NCBI RefSeq assembly: GCF_022539315.1
Contig: NC_066319.1
Span: forward strand, 30,714,093 to 30,778,092
Reading direction: 5' to 3'
From: Serinus canaria
Lineage: Eukaryota > Chordata > Aves > Passeriformes > Fringillidae
DNA length: 64,000 bases
Part shown: positions 22,661 to 36,330 of the stretch, piece by piece
Position numbering within the stretch: position 1 is the stretch's first letter
Layout: every line of letters begins with the position of its first letter
Position numbers and translations under genes: made by a program
Notes under the pieces: generated by a model
Seen by the model: only the letters and a program-made list of their open reading frames with translations
What the model was told of the DNA's origin: nothing
The model's database searches: none

Positions 22661-25600
22661 TCGTGTTTTCTTAATCTTGATAAAGGGACCAGACAAGCAG
22701 GATGCTTATGGTAAATAAATTTTTGTTTATAACTCTGTCCATTTTGGTGAGGTGGAGATAGTAGGTGGGCAGTATCCTGTGTTAAATGAGTATAGAATGA
22801 AAATAAACAGCCTACGTACAACCTTCAGTCTGTTTTCAGAACAAGGATATTTACAAGACTATGACATTTATGAACCTAAAGAATATTTATGACAATAACC
22901 AAAATCAACTAACAGGTCACTTCAGGAAGGCTTTATCTGGGTAGTGAAATCCTGGAACTTTTGAAAAAGAGAACCAAATTCTTTCATTGCATCAATTGTC
23001 TTAAATAAACAGTACACGAAAATGAGGCCTCATATTAAACACCATCATTTTAATGGTTTTCAACAGAAGGAAATGGAAAACATTGGTGAAATTAACCTGA
23101 CAGATGAGGTAGCAGAACTGCAATTTTAGAAGTAATATCCTTCCACAAGATCCAAGAAAAATGAAACAGTCCTGTGTTTTTCTGTAGGCTCCTTATTTTA
23201 TTTTCTGTTGCTTTGACTGGCAAGCCCAAATATTTTAGCATGAATTTTATTACTGAGGAAAACAACATGATTATTTAATGAAGATTACATCAGAGATGCA
23301 TCTCATACCTCTAATATCATAATATTAACTTAAGAAAAAAAGTTTATCCAGCTGTTCTTATTAAAAACTCAGTAGATCAACAAGAAAATTGTAGCTGTGG
23401 GGGTTTTTCTGTGTTTTCTGAAATGAGCATTCATAGAAATTAGAATTTCTGCAAAGTATTTTTCTTTCACTAAATCTAAAATTTCTGATGAAGATTCCAG
23501 TGAAAAAATGTAGAAACTAGTCAGAAATATATTCTTCTTCTATAGAAGTAGAACTCTATCTGTGTCACTGTTTTACCATTTTCTCCATTGATGGTTATTG
23601 TGATGTGAAATGTTATTGAACCCCATGAACAGAATACTGATGACAGAAAGGAAAGGAAATTGAAGAAATGTGTATTTCTGATTCATTTGGGTTTTTGAAA
23701 ATATTTTCCTTCTGAATTTACTGTGTGAATTCACACACTTGTTCTTTACACTACAAGTATCTTTACTTACATTTCAGTCTACCAGAAGGACTGAAATGCA
23801 GTTCTAGTCCAAACCTCTGAATGACCCTTTTTAAAAATAACAGTCTGTGGAACAGTGTCACAGACTTGCCTGGAGGTCGTCATCAAGGATAGCAAGTCTC
23901 TTGGGAAGCCTGAAATACAGGACACTTGCCAGAGTAAATACTATTTAAGATTCTTCTGATTTGTGTACATGTAGTGACCATTAGAGTTTCAGGGATAGTT
24001 ATTAAAAGAGAAAGAGTGAGCACTAAGAGGACCCTGCTTGTTCCCTGGCAGCATTACCTGGAGTTACCTAAACACCACAGCGTGGTGCCATCAATAACTT
24101 CGTTGTTATGGACAGGGAGAAAAAAATAATTGTTTTTCTTTCCTTGGTAGTCAAAGCATGGAAAGGAATCTGTTTCTTCATAGTGCAGACAGTCCTTTAT
24201 CCCTACTAAAACCAGCAATGCAAATGGTTGCTCCAACAGAAAATGTGTTATGGGGTTTTATAATAGCTGCCTGCTTCTCACTTAACAGAAATAAAATTAT
24301 TATAATTCCATATAAACAGCCTTTCAGTAATATGTCATACTCTAGTTAAGGCTAACCAGTACAGAATTTGATCTGTGAGAGGAGTCCAATGTAACTGGCA
24401 GAAATGTCCCAGGAATAATCAATAAGGATTTATGCTGAAAAATAAACAGGGTAGATGTCATCTTCTGGGAAACACAACTGAGAGAAAGTAAGAACAGGAA
24501 ATACCTGGACTGCAGGTCCCACGTGATGAAAGAGCAACATTAAAGAATGTTTTTCTTGGCCTTCACTAAACAGATGCTTTCTCCAAAAGATGTTCCTTAA
24601 TGAAAAGAAAAATATCAGTATTCCCTTGATTTGAAAGAAAATAACTCATAACTGATACGTTATAGACTACTTGTTTTCAGGTTTGAATTATCTACTTCAT
24701 GCATGCAGACAATATGATCCTCTTAACCAGTATTGCAAAGCTTCTTAGCATCAAGAATATGCCATCAAACAGCAACCTCAGTAACCTTAGAGGCTTTTTG
24801 GTCCATGTTTCTGATTTAGGCTGAAGTTGTTTGGTCAAGATTGAAATTTTAGGGGCTCTGCTCAAAGAGAACATAACATTATGCATCCCACACACAGGGA
24901 TTCATTCGAAAATAGACACGGTTACTTCAAACTGAAAGAAATATGAATACTTCAATTCCAAACTTTAGAGAGCAAAATTAAGTACTTGCGCTCACACTTT
25001 CAACAGGAAGAGAAGAAATAATCACAGTTTACCGGAGGGTCTCTTTGCACCTGCAGTTTAGTTGCTGCAGTCCATCATCTCCACTACCTTTGAAAGTATA
25101 CTATTTAAAAAATGTTAAGCCGCACTTAGGAAGAACTCTGAGTGCTTCCTGTGCTGTCTCCTTGACTCAGTCTCAGCCAGGGCTGGAATCTAATAACTCA
25201 GAACTAGTGATTTCCTGGCAGAATATTATATTTCAGCTTACAATCATTCTTTCTGGGAATCGAGGTAGTGCTGTGGAGAGCATTGAATCCATAACTGTGC
25301 AGGCTGGATTAGATCTACTCTAATCAATGTTTAAAAAAATATTTACCTTACTTTAGTGGAATTTTAGCCATTTCCTTTATTACTTTGATAATACTTCAGA
25401 TATAGTTCTAAACCCAGATGGGAAGGAAGGAAAAAAAAGTCCCAGGGAAAATTAGAGAAGTCTATATAAACATGACTTTTTCCAGCATTCTGATATATGC
25501 ATGTTTTTATTTATATATGTGTATAATACACAATCTATTATGAAGAAATAGTTTACTGCAAATATTTATATAAAGCATGTTGGCACCAGGGATGGCATAT

Positions 25601-28014
25601 TATTTGACATATTCTTTTCTCATTATTGAAAAAGTATTGGTGCTTTCTAATGTACTGTTGATAAGAAGGCAACCACAACATTAATCTTCTAGGGTTTAGC
25701 ACTCCAAATCTCCTTCACAAGAGACAACACGAAATACATTCATATTTTTGTATTCTTATACCAGATCCATATATATCTAGCAAGTACCAACTTATTTTCA
25801 CCAGTTCTGAAATGGTTTGACTGGATGCAGCCTGGAGATTTATGAACACTGTAAGGATCAAAGTTTGTTGTCACCATGTCTGGTTAACACAGGCAATTAT
25901 TAAAAGGAAGGAGAAAACTATTTGTGCCAGAACTTGGACCCTTTAATAACTTAGAGTTCTATGTTTAGAACAGAACAAGGAATTACAACACACAATATTT
26001 TGAGGCTTTATTTCCAGTCATTTTATTCCATTCAGGATTTCAAATAGAAATCCTAAGCTGCCACAGGTTTTGTTTTTGCTTGAACAGTTCTTCCACAAAC
26101 AAGGCAGAAATTACTTTCAGACAGGAATCATTATTTAAATAACACATGATTCCACCCAGTTACAAATACACTGGCAGAGCAGGAAAATTAAATTGGGGGG
26201 GAAGACTTGGCATATTTCATCAGCTCAAAGAATTATGAAATAAAGTTCTAGAGGATCTGCAAACCCAAAACACCACAAAGGTCGCTTATCCATAGCTATT
26301 TATTCTACTATGCTTAATGACAAGTTTTGCAAGCAAATCATTTGGTAAGAGTTTCATCCTGAAGAAATGAAAATAATAATAGTAAAAGTCAACAGTTATA
26401 TAAAATCATATATGTTTAGAGATACACAATTTAAAGGATGAGGTTTTTCCTCAAAGAAAAAACCCTTCAAATTGCTACTTAATGGAAAAGGGAGGCTGCT
26501 CAAAGTACTTGTGAATTCAAGTTCACATCTTTCTCAGGGGTAAAAAAGAGTTCACAATCATTCCTCAAAATCCAGAGAATCATTTAATCAGTCTTAGGCC
26601 TCTGTCCAACCTGGGATTCATTTTCTCCCTGGCTCCTTGTTTTCAGGACGCTCACTTCTCTTTTGCAAGAGAGAAAGTTAGATCCCCCTTCATGCCTGTA
26701 ATGCTTACTGGCCTCAATCCCCACATTGTCCCTTTGATCTCAAACTTAAAGCCTCTTTTATGCAGTTCACATCCTGTCCATGTATTTCTGTGGGCAATAT
26801 TCTTTCATAACACCTGGTTTTGGCAATCACCTTGACGAAGCTGAGGACATAACTAGGTCCTCCATGGGCCCTGATATGTAGAAGATCTACATACCCCCTT
26901 ACCAGGTTGGAAGATGAATTCTGAAATTAAAATAGTCACAGTCCCTGGAGTTTTAGAAAATGTGGACTTTGCCTAAATTTTCCACTTGGCCACAACTTTC
27001 ACAAGACATTAAGTAGCAGTGGGTCCATTAAAAGCATGGTTATGTCTTCTACATAAAAAAAGTGAAGACCTTCAGAAGACCTGTGAAGTGAAAGTAGAAA
27101 GACTTAACTCATCAAAATTCTTTTCAGTTAGTTAGGAAGTTTTATTCTTATACAGACTTCAGCATTACCAATACTAGAGAGCTCTAGAAGATACAGGAAT
27201 TAAGGAATACCATCAAGGAACTAAAGCCATACTTCTCAGCTCTTGATGATTTGTAATAAATCTTAAAGTATTAAAGCTCAGGGGAAATGATATTTAATTT
27301 CCTTTAGTTCACTATCTTTTTTTTTAAGATACTGTGGAAAGTTATGGGAGACTTGTCCCAACTTTTGGAGACCCAGTCGATCATAAGTCCTTAAACTTGC
27401 ACGTTAGTCTTTTTAAAAGACTGTTACTTTCAATTTTCTTGTGTTTCAGCATTTCCTGATACCATCAGAGACCACAGGTGGAGTATTCAAATCAAGCAAG
27501 ACAAAGTTTTCTCCTAATGAGGTGTCCAGACAGACATGACTAAAGAGATGAGCAGCTACCCATATCCTATGTATGAAGTTCCATTGTTATATTACCCAGC
27601 GCAGGGGAATTTCATCCAATCTGTTTAATTCATTTTAGTACTTACATTTCGTGCTAATTATTTTTCCCCATCTCAATGTATTGTGACCTGAGGATTTTTT
27701 TAAGAGAAAATAATCATTAGAATACTCTCAGTAATATTCTGGGAAAAAAAGGAAAAGAAAAAAACTGAGAAACAAGTTCTGCATTGTTTCACTATATTGT
27801 TTCACCAACATTCCTTTTTCTTTAACCTTCTGGACATTAGGCACTGTCTTCATTTTAAATTACCTTCATTTAGCTATCTTCTAAGAGTAATTGCAGCCAC
27901 ATTGTTTCTTCTGTGGTAATTGCCCATAAAGAGTGGAACAATAGGGTGAAGGAATGGGTCATCCAGCCTTCTTTGACCAAAAAATCTACCCAAATATTAA
28001 AACTAGCCCTTCTT
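22661..28014. other. AT-rich unique sequence, no gene recognised
   Basis: No transposon recognised over more than 5 kb. A 10-bp hairpin lies at 23770-23798 (CATTTCAGTC / GACTGAAATG, 9-nt loop). An 18-nt minus-strand candidate microexon lies at 26903-26920. A 92-codon open frame at 25045-25323 shows no recognisable domain. Confidence 0.7.
26903..26920 (-). other. Candidate 18-nt microexon
   Basis: On the minus strand GTGACTATTTTAATTTCAG precedes 18 nt, which are followed by the donor CTG then GTAAGG. The length is a multiple of three and all three frames are open; the first reads NSSSNL. Support is limited to the two splice motifs. Confidence 0.13.
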
Positions 28015-28190
28015 TATATTGAGAGTGGCAGAGCACTGGAACAGGCTGCCGAGGGAGGTTGTGGAGTCTCCCTGTCTGGAGACATATAAAACCCACCTGG
28101 ACACGTTCCTGTGTCACCTCCACCTTTACAGAGGGATGGAACTTGATCTTCAGAGGTCCCTTCCAAACCTGGCTACTCTATGATTATGCA
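28015..28190 (+). mobile_element. CR1 LINE 3'-end fragment
   Basis: GAGCACTGGAACAGGCTGCC through CAGAGGTCCCTTCCAAACCT to CTCTATGATTATG is the end of CR1 ORF2 (HWNRLPRE-type segment) plus its 3' terminus. About 175 bp remain, 5'-truncated. Confidence 0.93.
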
Positions 28191-29410
28191 GGATCTGAAA
28201 TACAAGTGTAAGTTTTTTTTCTGTCTCACAGGTTTTTTCCCCTTAGTTCCAGTGCAAGTATGTCTTTCAAACCATCTGGAAGGCTGAGAAACAGCTGACA
28301 AAGTGAAGCTTCTTTTCTGCGCAAAATATTTAAGTAAAAATGGTTTCATTTTCATCTACTTTCTTCATGCAAAGCAAAGATAGATAACCATCCTTCAGAA
28401 AAATTCCAGCTGTGTTAGTTTGAAGGTCATTTTGAAAACTATGTGTAGTATGTATCTTTTATGCTTCTATACACAATTATTACTTTCCTTGGTTTTGTTA
28501 GCTTGTCCTAACTATCAACCGCAACTCCTGTTTTGCTTGGCAGGCCTCCCAACAGTCAACAGATGTTTTCTCCCTCCTATTTCTTCCCTGAGCAAATGAC
28601 TTCCAAATGATATCATCTCTCCTTGAACATAGGGTGACTCCCTTTGTCTCGGGGTTCTCTTCTGAGCCCTGGTGTTTAGAAACTTGGTAAATAAAAAGGA
28701 CCCATTTTCTGAGATGGAGAAAACTTTGTGTCTACAAAATTATACTATGGATCACCAAGGCCAACAGACAGTATAGCCAACCAGGCTTACCTCTAAAGTG
28801 TCAGAAGGCAAGAGTCTCAGTAATGAAAATCTGCAGTTCATAATGGGTTTGCATGGCTTGCTTCTCTGCCCAACAAAATAGATTCCATTTACCTGCTGGA
28901 AAGTTTTATATGATAAGTGATTTGGTGCTTGCCACACACTGTCCTACAATTGCCTATAAGAACCACTAAGATTCAAAGAATATGCATAGATCATCTGATG
29001 CTACTTCCTCTTGTAATTTTTTTAGTGGAGGCAACATATGATATGGAAAGACAATCAAGAATTCTCAAGCTTGGGCTGAATTGAAATATCACAGTTAAGT
29101 CATCATTTTTCATGCCAATGGTCTAAAAGTAAAACAGGTATTTTTTTTGAGTTAAACTTCTAGACCAGAAAAAAAAAAATCAAGAGACAGTATTTTTCAA
29201 TTAGCACTCATTACTGTTAAGAATCCTGGATATCTTTTAAGACTCAGCTGAGCTTTTTTTATTTATCTAGAAATCTCAGTTAGTTAAAAGTACAGTTTTG
29301 CAATCTGTGTTTGAAATATGTGTTTGATAAAGTACAGTAGATATACTTTCAGGAAGGGACATGATTTTTAGCATTTGAAAAGCAGATATTTCAATGTACA
29401 TTTGAACAAT
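28191..29410. other. AT-rich unique sequence with one candidate exon
   Basis: A plus-strand 3' splice-site-like sequence ends at 28231 (TTTTTTTCTGTCTCACAG). The minus-strand candidate exon at 28791-28895 is listed separately. Nothing else is recognisable. Confidence 0.65.
28791..28895 (-). other. Candidate 105-nt internal exon, 35 open codons
   Basis: On the minus strand an acceptor (AAAACTTTCCAG) precedes, and a strong donor (AGAG then GTAAGC) follows. The 105 nt are open in phase 0 to 0, beginning QVNGIYFVGQ and ending LLPSDTLE. The frame stays open upstream of the acceptor too, which weakens the argument. I recognise no family. Confidence 0.2.
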
Positions 29411-29557
29411 AAACTTCTCAGTTGGGTAGGGCATGGTGCTAATAACCCCAGGGTCATGGGTTTGATTCCTCGTATGGGCCATTCGCTGAACAGTTTGACT
29501 CAGTGATGCCTCTGGAGCCCTTCCAACTCAGGATATTCTGTGATTTTTGTGACTTCT
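29411..29557 (+). mobile_element. tRNA-Ile-derived, CR1-tailed SINE (TguSINE1-like)
   Basis: The head (about 29413-29481) is a diverged tRNA-Ile. It keeps the D-arm/A-box region CTCAGTTGGGTAGGGC, the anticodon loop with AAT inside GTGCTAATAACC, the T-arm/B-box GGGTTTGATTCC, and ends GTATGGGCCA. The tail (29482-29550) is the CR1 3' end: GACTCAGTGATG, CCCTTCCAACTCAGGATATTCTGTG. This head-tail order is that of TguSINE1, a songbird SINE mobilised by CR1 machinery. No CCA is added and the acceptor stem is not intact, so it is not a functional tRNA gene. It is the strongest taxonomic marker in the window, pointing to a passerine. Confidence 0.87.
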
Positions 29558-32500
29558 CTCTCTCCAAGCAATTTGCTGTTCTAAAAATGTGATATGCAAA
29601 ATGAGCACACAGGAGGAAGGAATTTCTGAAGAAAGAAGGGTTCTCTATATCTTATATCTTACTCTCCTAGTTTTCCAGTACAGAGAGTTATGGCTGTTCA
29701 AAGCAGAATACTCTATTCTATTCCATAAAGTTACTCTTCCAGGCTGTCTAGTGTTAGCAGGACTTCTTATAACCCTCCTCAGAACTGCCCTCTCCCTGTG
29801 CAACATGCGTCCTCTGGCTTGGAGGTCTAAGTGTTCAACATAAATCTTAGACAAGATGAGGAGAAACCCTTCTTCAAGAATTTTCCATTGCCTGAGATTG
29901 TCTGCAATGGTGCAATGCTACCATTTCAGCTGGTAGAGTCTTTATATCTCTGAAGAGTTGCTCTTTGCTGAATATAAAACCCAGCTCTAGCAGGTACACT
30001 CTGTGACATTATACTTGAATTTATTTTAAAATCCTTTACTGACATTGGCAAATCCTAGCCACAGTCCTGTGAGTGATTGGCATCTTATGAAACCAGAAAA
30101 AGGTGCAGAACAATAAAAAAAATTACTTATCCAGGCCACTGAGACAGACAGCATTTCAGATTTGAAGTAAGAAGCAGAAATTCCTGTATGTCAACTGCAT
30201 AATCAAAGACAGATTCTCTTCGAATAATACATACAGAATCCAAAGGCAAAAGATCAATAGAGACTTACTGCAGGCTCAGGTAGAGCAGAAGGTTTTCTAA
30301 GACTGCAAACTCTGGGCTGTTATCAGTAGCCTTGGCCTGGTTGCTTCCTTTACCCACACCTAAGGTGTGGAAAACCACTCTGGCAGCTTCCAAAGCAGTG
30401 TTGGTTTGGCAAAAGCTTGTTCTGTGGTGAGGAGTGACCCTCACATACAGCAACTGTCTGACCATCCTTCCCGTGGCACTGGGAGCAGCAATCCCTACTC
30501 TCCATGGTCTTTCCCTATAACAGACTTCCTGAACATCTGTCCGCATGCTTCCTGTGGCAGGACACACCCCTGAGAGAGCAAAATTCATGTTCTTCTACAT
30601 TGCTGAGAAGCTCTGGGACAGTTCTGCTTGAAAATTAAAATTTTTAATGACCAGTAAGTGGTTACTTTCAAAATCATTACTGTTACAAAGGGTCTATATT
30701 TTTAATCCTAAAGGCGCCAATGTACGGAAAAACACGAGGTACCAAGGCTTAGTAGCTAAGAAGCTGATTCACTGTCTCCACCTTTCATTATGGGTGAAAT
30801 CTTAGACTCTAGTTTTACTGCTCTTCAGGGACCTCCGACACATCTTTGAGATCTGTGTTGAGATGAAACAAAAAAAATTGTGAGCATGGACCACCTACAC
30901 AGAGTTAAACCATTTGAAATTAAATACTTTTCTGATTATGCAGTGTTAAAATCCTTACTGTTAATACAGTTTAGGTTATTCTGGATTGAAAATTCTCAAT
31001 TTTATTTAGCATATAAAGCTAAAGCCTGGAATCAGTCAAGCCATTTTTCACTATAAGTAATGGTTCTTCCATTTGATATACACTAGGAATCATCTTTCGG
31101 CAAGATTCTCCCCGATCATTAGGTTTTGTTCTCATAACAGAGCTGTTGGATTTGAAACAAAAATGTGGTTCTCTAACCACAAAAATCCAACAAGGAGCAC
31201 AAAGTAAAAGAATCCTTAAAAGGCTTCTGTTTTTGGTTTTAATTTTAAATATAGTATTAGTAAAGCACTTTTAAAATTAGATATGTCAGAAATCTACAAA
31301 CAGAGCATCTAATATAAATGGAATGTAGCTTAAAATCACAAGTCTTCATATGCAAACTTCATATGCAGCTACTTCAAAAGTATAATTTTAAACATCAAAA
31401 AAACAAGGATGAGGAGAAAAGTTATATATCCTTATTCCTTCCCCTCTCCTCTTTGTAGAAAATGCTGGCATAACCCTTCAAAGCTCTGGTTTATTCTGAA
31501 GACTTTATTACCTTCAAATTCATTAAATGATCTGCAAATTTTACTAAAGTTTTGAGGTAATGTCTAATAAAATAACAGATCTCAGTAAAATGAAGTTACC
31601 ATCCTTCTAAAGATACATTTTGTATTTTATTGCGACTGATCCAGAATTAAAGGATAAAAACCCCCTCACATTAGTTTTTAAATATGAGTTTAGGCCTCAT
31701 GTGCTGCTTCCTCAACTGTTTGTTGTGAACATAAAATGTTACCACCTTTTCAGTCACTAAATCACATTGAATTGCCGTTGTGCTTGATAATCTATTGGTA
31801 TATGTTTCATTTTTTGTTATATTCTAGAAGAAAATAGATTACTGAGAAAGACACAATGCTTTCTACAAATGCATGTTTGATGACTCCCATGACTTGAATG
31901 TCATGGGATGAAAAGAAGCTATAAAAATTCCGGAAATTTTTTATTTGATTTGCGAAAAACATTTATCTTTCTAGTCATCTGGGGACATTTCTATAAAGTG
32001 GATAGTCACACAAATCCATATTTCTGAGCTCACTGACTTTACCAGAGCTACACAAAAGAAAAAAAATGGCCTCTTTTTGCTAATAAAATGCTAGATAAAA
32101 GATAAAAGAAGGACTCATACGAAGTCAAAAAGTCACTGAATTTATCCTCTGCAGTGTTTTCCTGATCTATTTGACCCAAGAAGTATGAAATAATGAAAGA
32201 CTTGTGGGACAGTCATGACTAAATTTCAACACGCCCATTCCACAGAAAAGGCATGTCATTCTTAGAAGAAAACCCTGAAGATAGCTAGGCTCAGAATTTG
32301 CTATGTATAACAATCAAAAATAGTCCTGAAAAGACTTGTTGATAATTGGGAAAAAAAATACTTGAATATATTAGAGGTGTTGTGCCAGATACATGCTCCA
32401 TTTACTTTTTTCTCACACAGAGGTTTTCTTAGCTAGAAGATTTCATTTCCCACGTAACTGCTTAATTTCTTCCAATTTCTGCCTCTCAGAAGCTATCTAA

Positions 32501-35110
32501 AATGCAGAGGAGTGGCACTCTGCTGTGCATCTCAGCATATCACTTCCCCATCTGTCCAAATCAGGTGCCTGTCCAGACTAAAATGAAGTTTTTCTCCGTT
32601 GCACATCTAGACTTAATTCTGAAGGAAATCCAAGGCTGTGAATAATGGGATGTGCAACTGCATCTGACTGCAGAGAATCAAAATGCTGCTTGGGTATGTG
32701 TCCATCACCAGCTTAAGGTGTGGCAGGAAGGCCTGGACCTCTTTGATAGTGCCTCTGTAGCTGCTGTCTCTCACAGATGCCTCTTGCAGAGGTCAGACTG
32801 ATCCCGTCAGATCCTGTTCTGGAGATCATTTGTCACAATCCCCTAAAATCTCATCAGCAAAACAAATTCAATTACCACTCATTATGCCATTAATTGCCTT
32901 ATTTCTTATAAAAAAAATCATTGAGATTTCTCTCTAATAGGTAGTCTTGGCTATTAAAACAAGTTCACCATGATTTAACCAGTTCTGAATAATCTTTCAC
33001 CATGTTCTCACTGCAGATAAATGCTGTTTCATGTCTGACTAAGATGCCCAAATTAGACTTCCCCTTTCCTGATATGAACAGAATTTTGGCAGTTTAATAT
33101 CTGCTATGAGAAATTAATAAGACTTTCATTTTTTCTAGATTTAAAATAGTACTGCCTCCAAATTACTTATAGGTTACTTAAGCTATTTATTCATTCTCTG
33201 ATAAAAACATTTTTGCTTGTTCACAAATGTATCAACAGCTTCATTGTATGCTCCATGGTCCTCAAATTGTGAGATATATAGTAAAATATAATTCTGCAGT
33301 TAAGAATATAGTGCAACCAAACAACAGCACTCCTGAACTGTCCTAGATTTTTTTAACCAGAAATCTATTATGATTTTGTCAATGAGTTTTGGAACTCACT
33401 TTCCTGGCCAGTCTGTTCTTGAATCTTGCATTGTTCACCTATCGGCTTTGAACTCTCACAAAATATTGGTTTGTATCTGATACCATGTCTGACATTTTTC
33501 ATAATAATTTCTCATTTCATGCCACCATCATCACTTCTGCTGTAGGAAAACCTGGAGGAACAACTAAGCAAGGTTAGAAGACATGTTAGCAAACAGTCCA
33601 GTGTACACTTTAACTAGACACACTGCCCTAGAAAAGGGTGAACAAAATTGGAGAGTTACAACTATACAGCTCTACAACACCAAAACTACGAAAAGACACC
33701 AGTGACAGAGATAGACTTATGCACAGCTTTCTCTTTCTACTCCCATACTGAGTTCTCTTCTATGAGCACTTCTAGGACAAAATGTCTACAAAAACTGCAG
33801 ATTTGGAAATACCCAATAATAGTCTCTACAACAGAATCATCTAGGTGAAGTTCAGGGCCAAACAACTCAGCACATCAGTCTTAGTACAAAATTAAATCAT
33901 TGACCCCTTCCACACAAGTATACACATATACAGCTGTCAAAATTATTATCTACTCTCTTTACCTTTCTACATTTCAAAGTTTTAGGATACATTTGGTTTC
34001 TTGGAAAGCATCTTACTGAGTATCTATATCATAAACAAACCTGAAGAAAATGTAAGACTTAATTTTATTTTTAGGAACAGCCAATAGGAGGCATACAAAT
34101 ATGCTTTCTTCAATATTGACGTGGGTGCCTAAACTCAGGGAACAAAAAGTGTAAGGAATTTTCCAGATGGACCAAAACACCCTGTTACTTGTTTAGAATC
34201 TCACAACACAAACACTTCGGGTTTAACAGCTGCCAGAATGGGTGTGTTTGTGTGTGGTGCACGCATATGTGTATATATCTCTCGCTTTTTCTTGCTCTGT
34301 CTTTTCCTATTTTTGTAGAGCCTGCTCTCTGGCTTTACTTTTTTACAGCAGTTTTTGCCAATCCAAAATATGTAGACACTAAGTTAAATCACTCGTTTTG
34401 TTTATGTGGCAACAAGTTCAGACTTCTTGCCGAAAAATGTTCTTGGCTTTGGACAAAGCAGGCTTTGAGATGCTTCCATCTGTTTTGAATACACCACAAA
34501 TCGTAGTATGGAAACCATTGCTCTCAACTGGTAGCCAATTTGCTGAATAAACCTATATTAAAAAAAATAAGCATGATTCAACTGCAGACTATTTTCATAT
34601 TTTTATATCATTTAATTTCAAAGGAATCCAGTCCTTATATGGAAGAACTTTGAATACTTATGAATTTTCTTGCTGGGAAGAGGGTCAAGTAACAAAAATT
34701 TAAATTCATTAATTGAAGGCTCCTGATGTTTAGGCTCTTGATGTTCTTATATAGTATTTCTCATAATGGGGCCTGAGCAGTGTTGCAAAGGTAAACTTTC
34801 AATCTCAGCAGTTTCACTTCTTTGTATGTTCTACTGCTGCTTGGAGAATTTGAGAAAATTTGTGAGTCAACAGTATACACAGTCTTGGAAAAAGGAGGAT
34901 ATTATCTGCTTTGCCATTTGTCTCTTGTGGCAATCTTGGCACATCTTTTTACTCTTCCTCTTTTCTCACTCTCATTTTGACTTCCACTTCTGGTTTTGGA
35001 AGGAGACAAGGGTTTCTTTAACAAGAAGTACAGATAGCACCAGCAATAAGGACTCCCAAAAAAAAACCTGTTTTCAAACACAGCTCCTTTGGACCCCAGG
35101 AGATTATAAT
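29558..35110. other. AT-rich unique sequence with candidate exons
   Basis: No transposon recognised. The part at about 30265-30600 is less AT-rich and holds the 301-nt candidate exon. A 24-nt minus-strand segment at 34017-34040 lies between TTACATTTTCTTCAG and a CTCA/GTAAGA donor and reads FVYDIDT in its only open frame. Near 34230-34280 there is a short TG-rich stretch. Confidence 0.65.
30269..30569 (-). other. Candidate 301-nt internal coding exon
   Basis: On the minus strand a good acceptor (GAATTTTGCTCTCTCAG) precedes the segment and a strong donor (CTGCA then GTAAGT) ends it. One frame stays open through all 301 nt (about 100 codons) and its stop, TAA, lies inside the donor GTAAGT, as expected for a coding exon read into its intron. 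The other two frames stop early. The peptide begins VCPATGSMRTDV and ends VLENLLLYLSL; it has a basic centre (RMVRQLLYVRV) and no signal peptide, membrane segment or domain I recognise. The segment is richer in GC than its surroundings. Of all intervals here this best fits a protein-coding exon, but no partner exon or homologue is known to me, and an old retroviral or retrocopy fragment is an alternative. Confidence 0.32.
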
Positions 35111-35192
35111 GATAGAATCATAGCATATTCCAAGTTGGAAGGGACCCATAAAGATTGTCAAGTCCAATTCTCTGTTCCTCACAGGGAGTTCC
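35111..35192 (-). mobile_element. CR1 LINE 3'-end fragment
   Basis: GATAGAATCATAGCATATTC then AAGTTGGAAGGGACCCATAA is the reverse complement of the CR1 terminus. About 80 bp are recognisable. Confidence 0.85.
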
Positions 35193-36330
35193 ATCTTTCA
35201 AGACAGTCAGCAAAATGTGATTTGTGTTTGTGATTTTACATGAAAATTAACTACAGGATTTACTCAAAAGAGCAGAGGAGATGCAGTAGTAAAACCTGGA
35301 GCAATTTTTTCAAATATATCTTTCAACCCACAGCATTGGTGCCCACATTCTGCTTCTAAAATCAAGCATAGAGTGGGAATATGTTCTAATTTACCTACAA
35401 TATGCAAAAGTGAGTCTTTCTGGTAGGTATTTCTGTCTTGTGTTCCCTTCCAGGCATGGTCTGTTTTCAGAGACACAGCAAACCAAAAACATACAAAGTC
35501 CAGAAGTCAAGAGCCAAAAGCTAGGGATTCCGTGACTCTTGTGGTAAATTGCCTGTGATCAAATGTAATGGCTCATGGCTGTGGTCCAAATTTATTGCAG
35601 AAGAACCTGGCTTAGGAAAGCCAATGAAGGAGAAGGCACCTTATGCTGCAGCATCTAGTAATAATTCCTAATTTTACTCTAAGGCAGATATGATATAAAT
35701 GATTCAGCTGAGCTTGACAATGTCCTGAAGTTTGAACCTTTCAATAGAGCCACAGTCCAGCTGCATTGTTGAAAAAACCAAGCTGCAAGCAAAGGCTGAC
35801 ATGCAACAGAGCTGTTAATAAGTACAAAACATTGGTTTCCAAATGCAATATTTTAAATATACCAGGAGAAAATCACTGGAAAAATGATCTTTACTACAGG
35901 TTTGCAGTCATTATCAGTCAGCTCTGTCAGACATTATGTTATCCTCCATTGTTTTATGCTTAACCAAAATTTAGTATTATATGAGGACTGCTTGTATTCT
36001 GTAAAGAGGAAACAAAATCCTGTTCCTTCATTTGAAACAATTTTTGAATGTTTTAACTCAAAGATTCCCTCTTATTCTACCAACATGTTTTTTATGGTTG
36101 AAGATGTTGTGAAGTATGACCTCAGATGATGCAGAAGTAATATCTATAAGTATGCAAAATGAAATCAAATCTTGGAAGTGCTAATGCTAGCAATTGGCCT
36201 GTGATGCTATCTTTCTCCTCTTTTCTATGTTTCGACTTCATCATGGTTTCTGGTGTTGCCTGAACAAAAACTCCAAGAACCAAGAGGCAGCTTTGCTCTG
36301 CCCCTGGGCTGGAGCTGCTCCTCCCCTCAG

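Noticed and set aside
29413..29481. Possible tRNA-Ile gene
   Set aside because: The acceptor stem is degraded and the sequence continues into a CR1 tail, so it is a SINE head, not a functional tRNA.
34766..35233. 155-codon plus-strand open frame
   Set aside because: Its last third runs through an antisense CR1 3' end (35111-35192) and there is no domain or splice support. Treated as chance.
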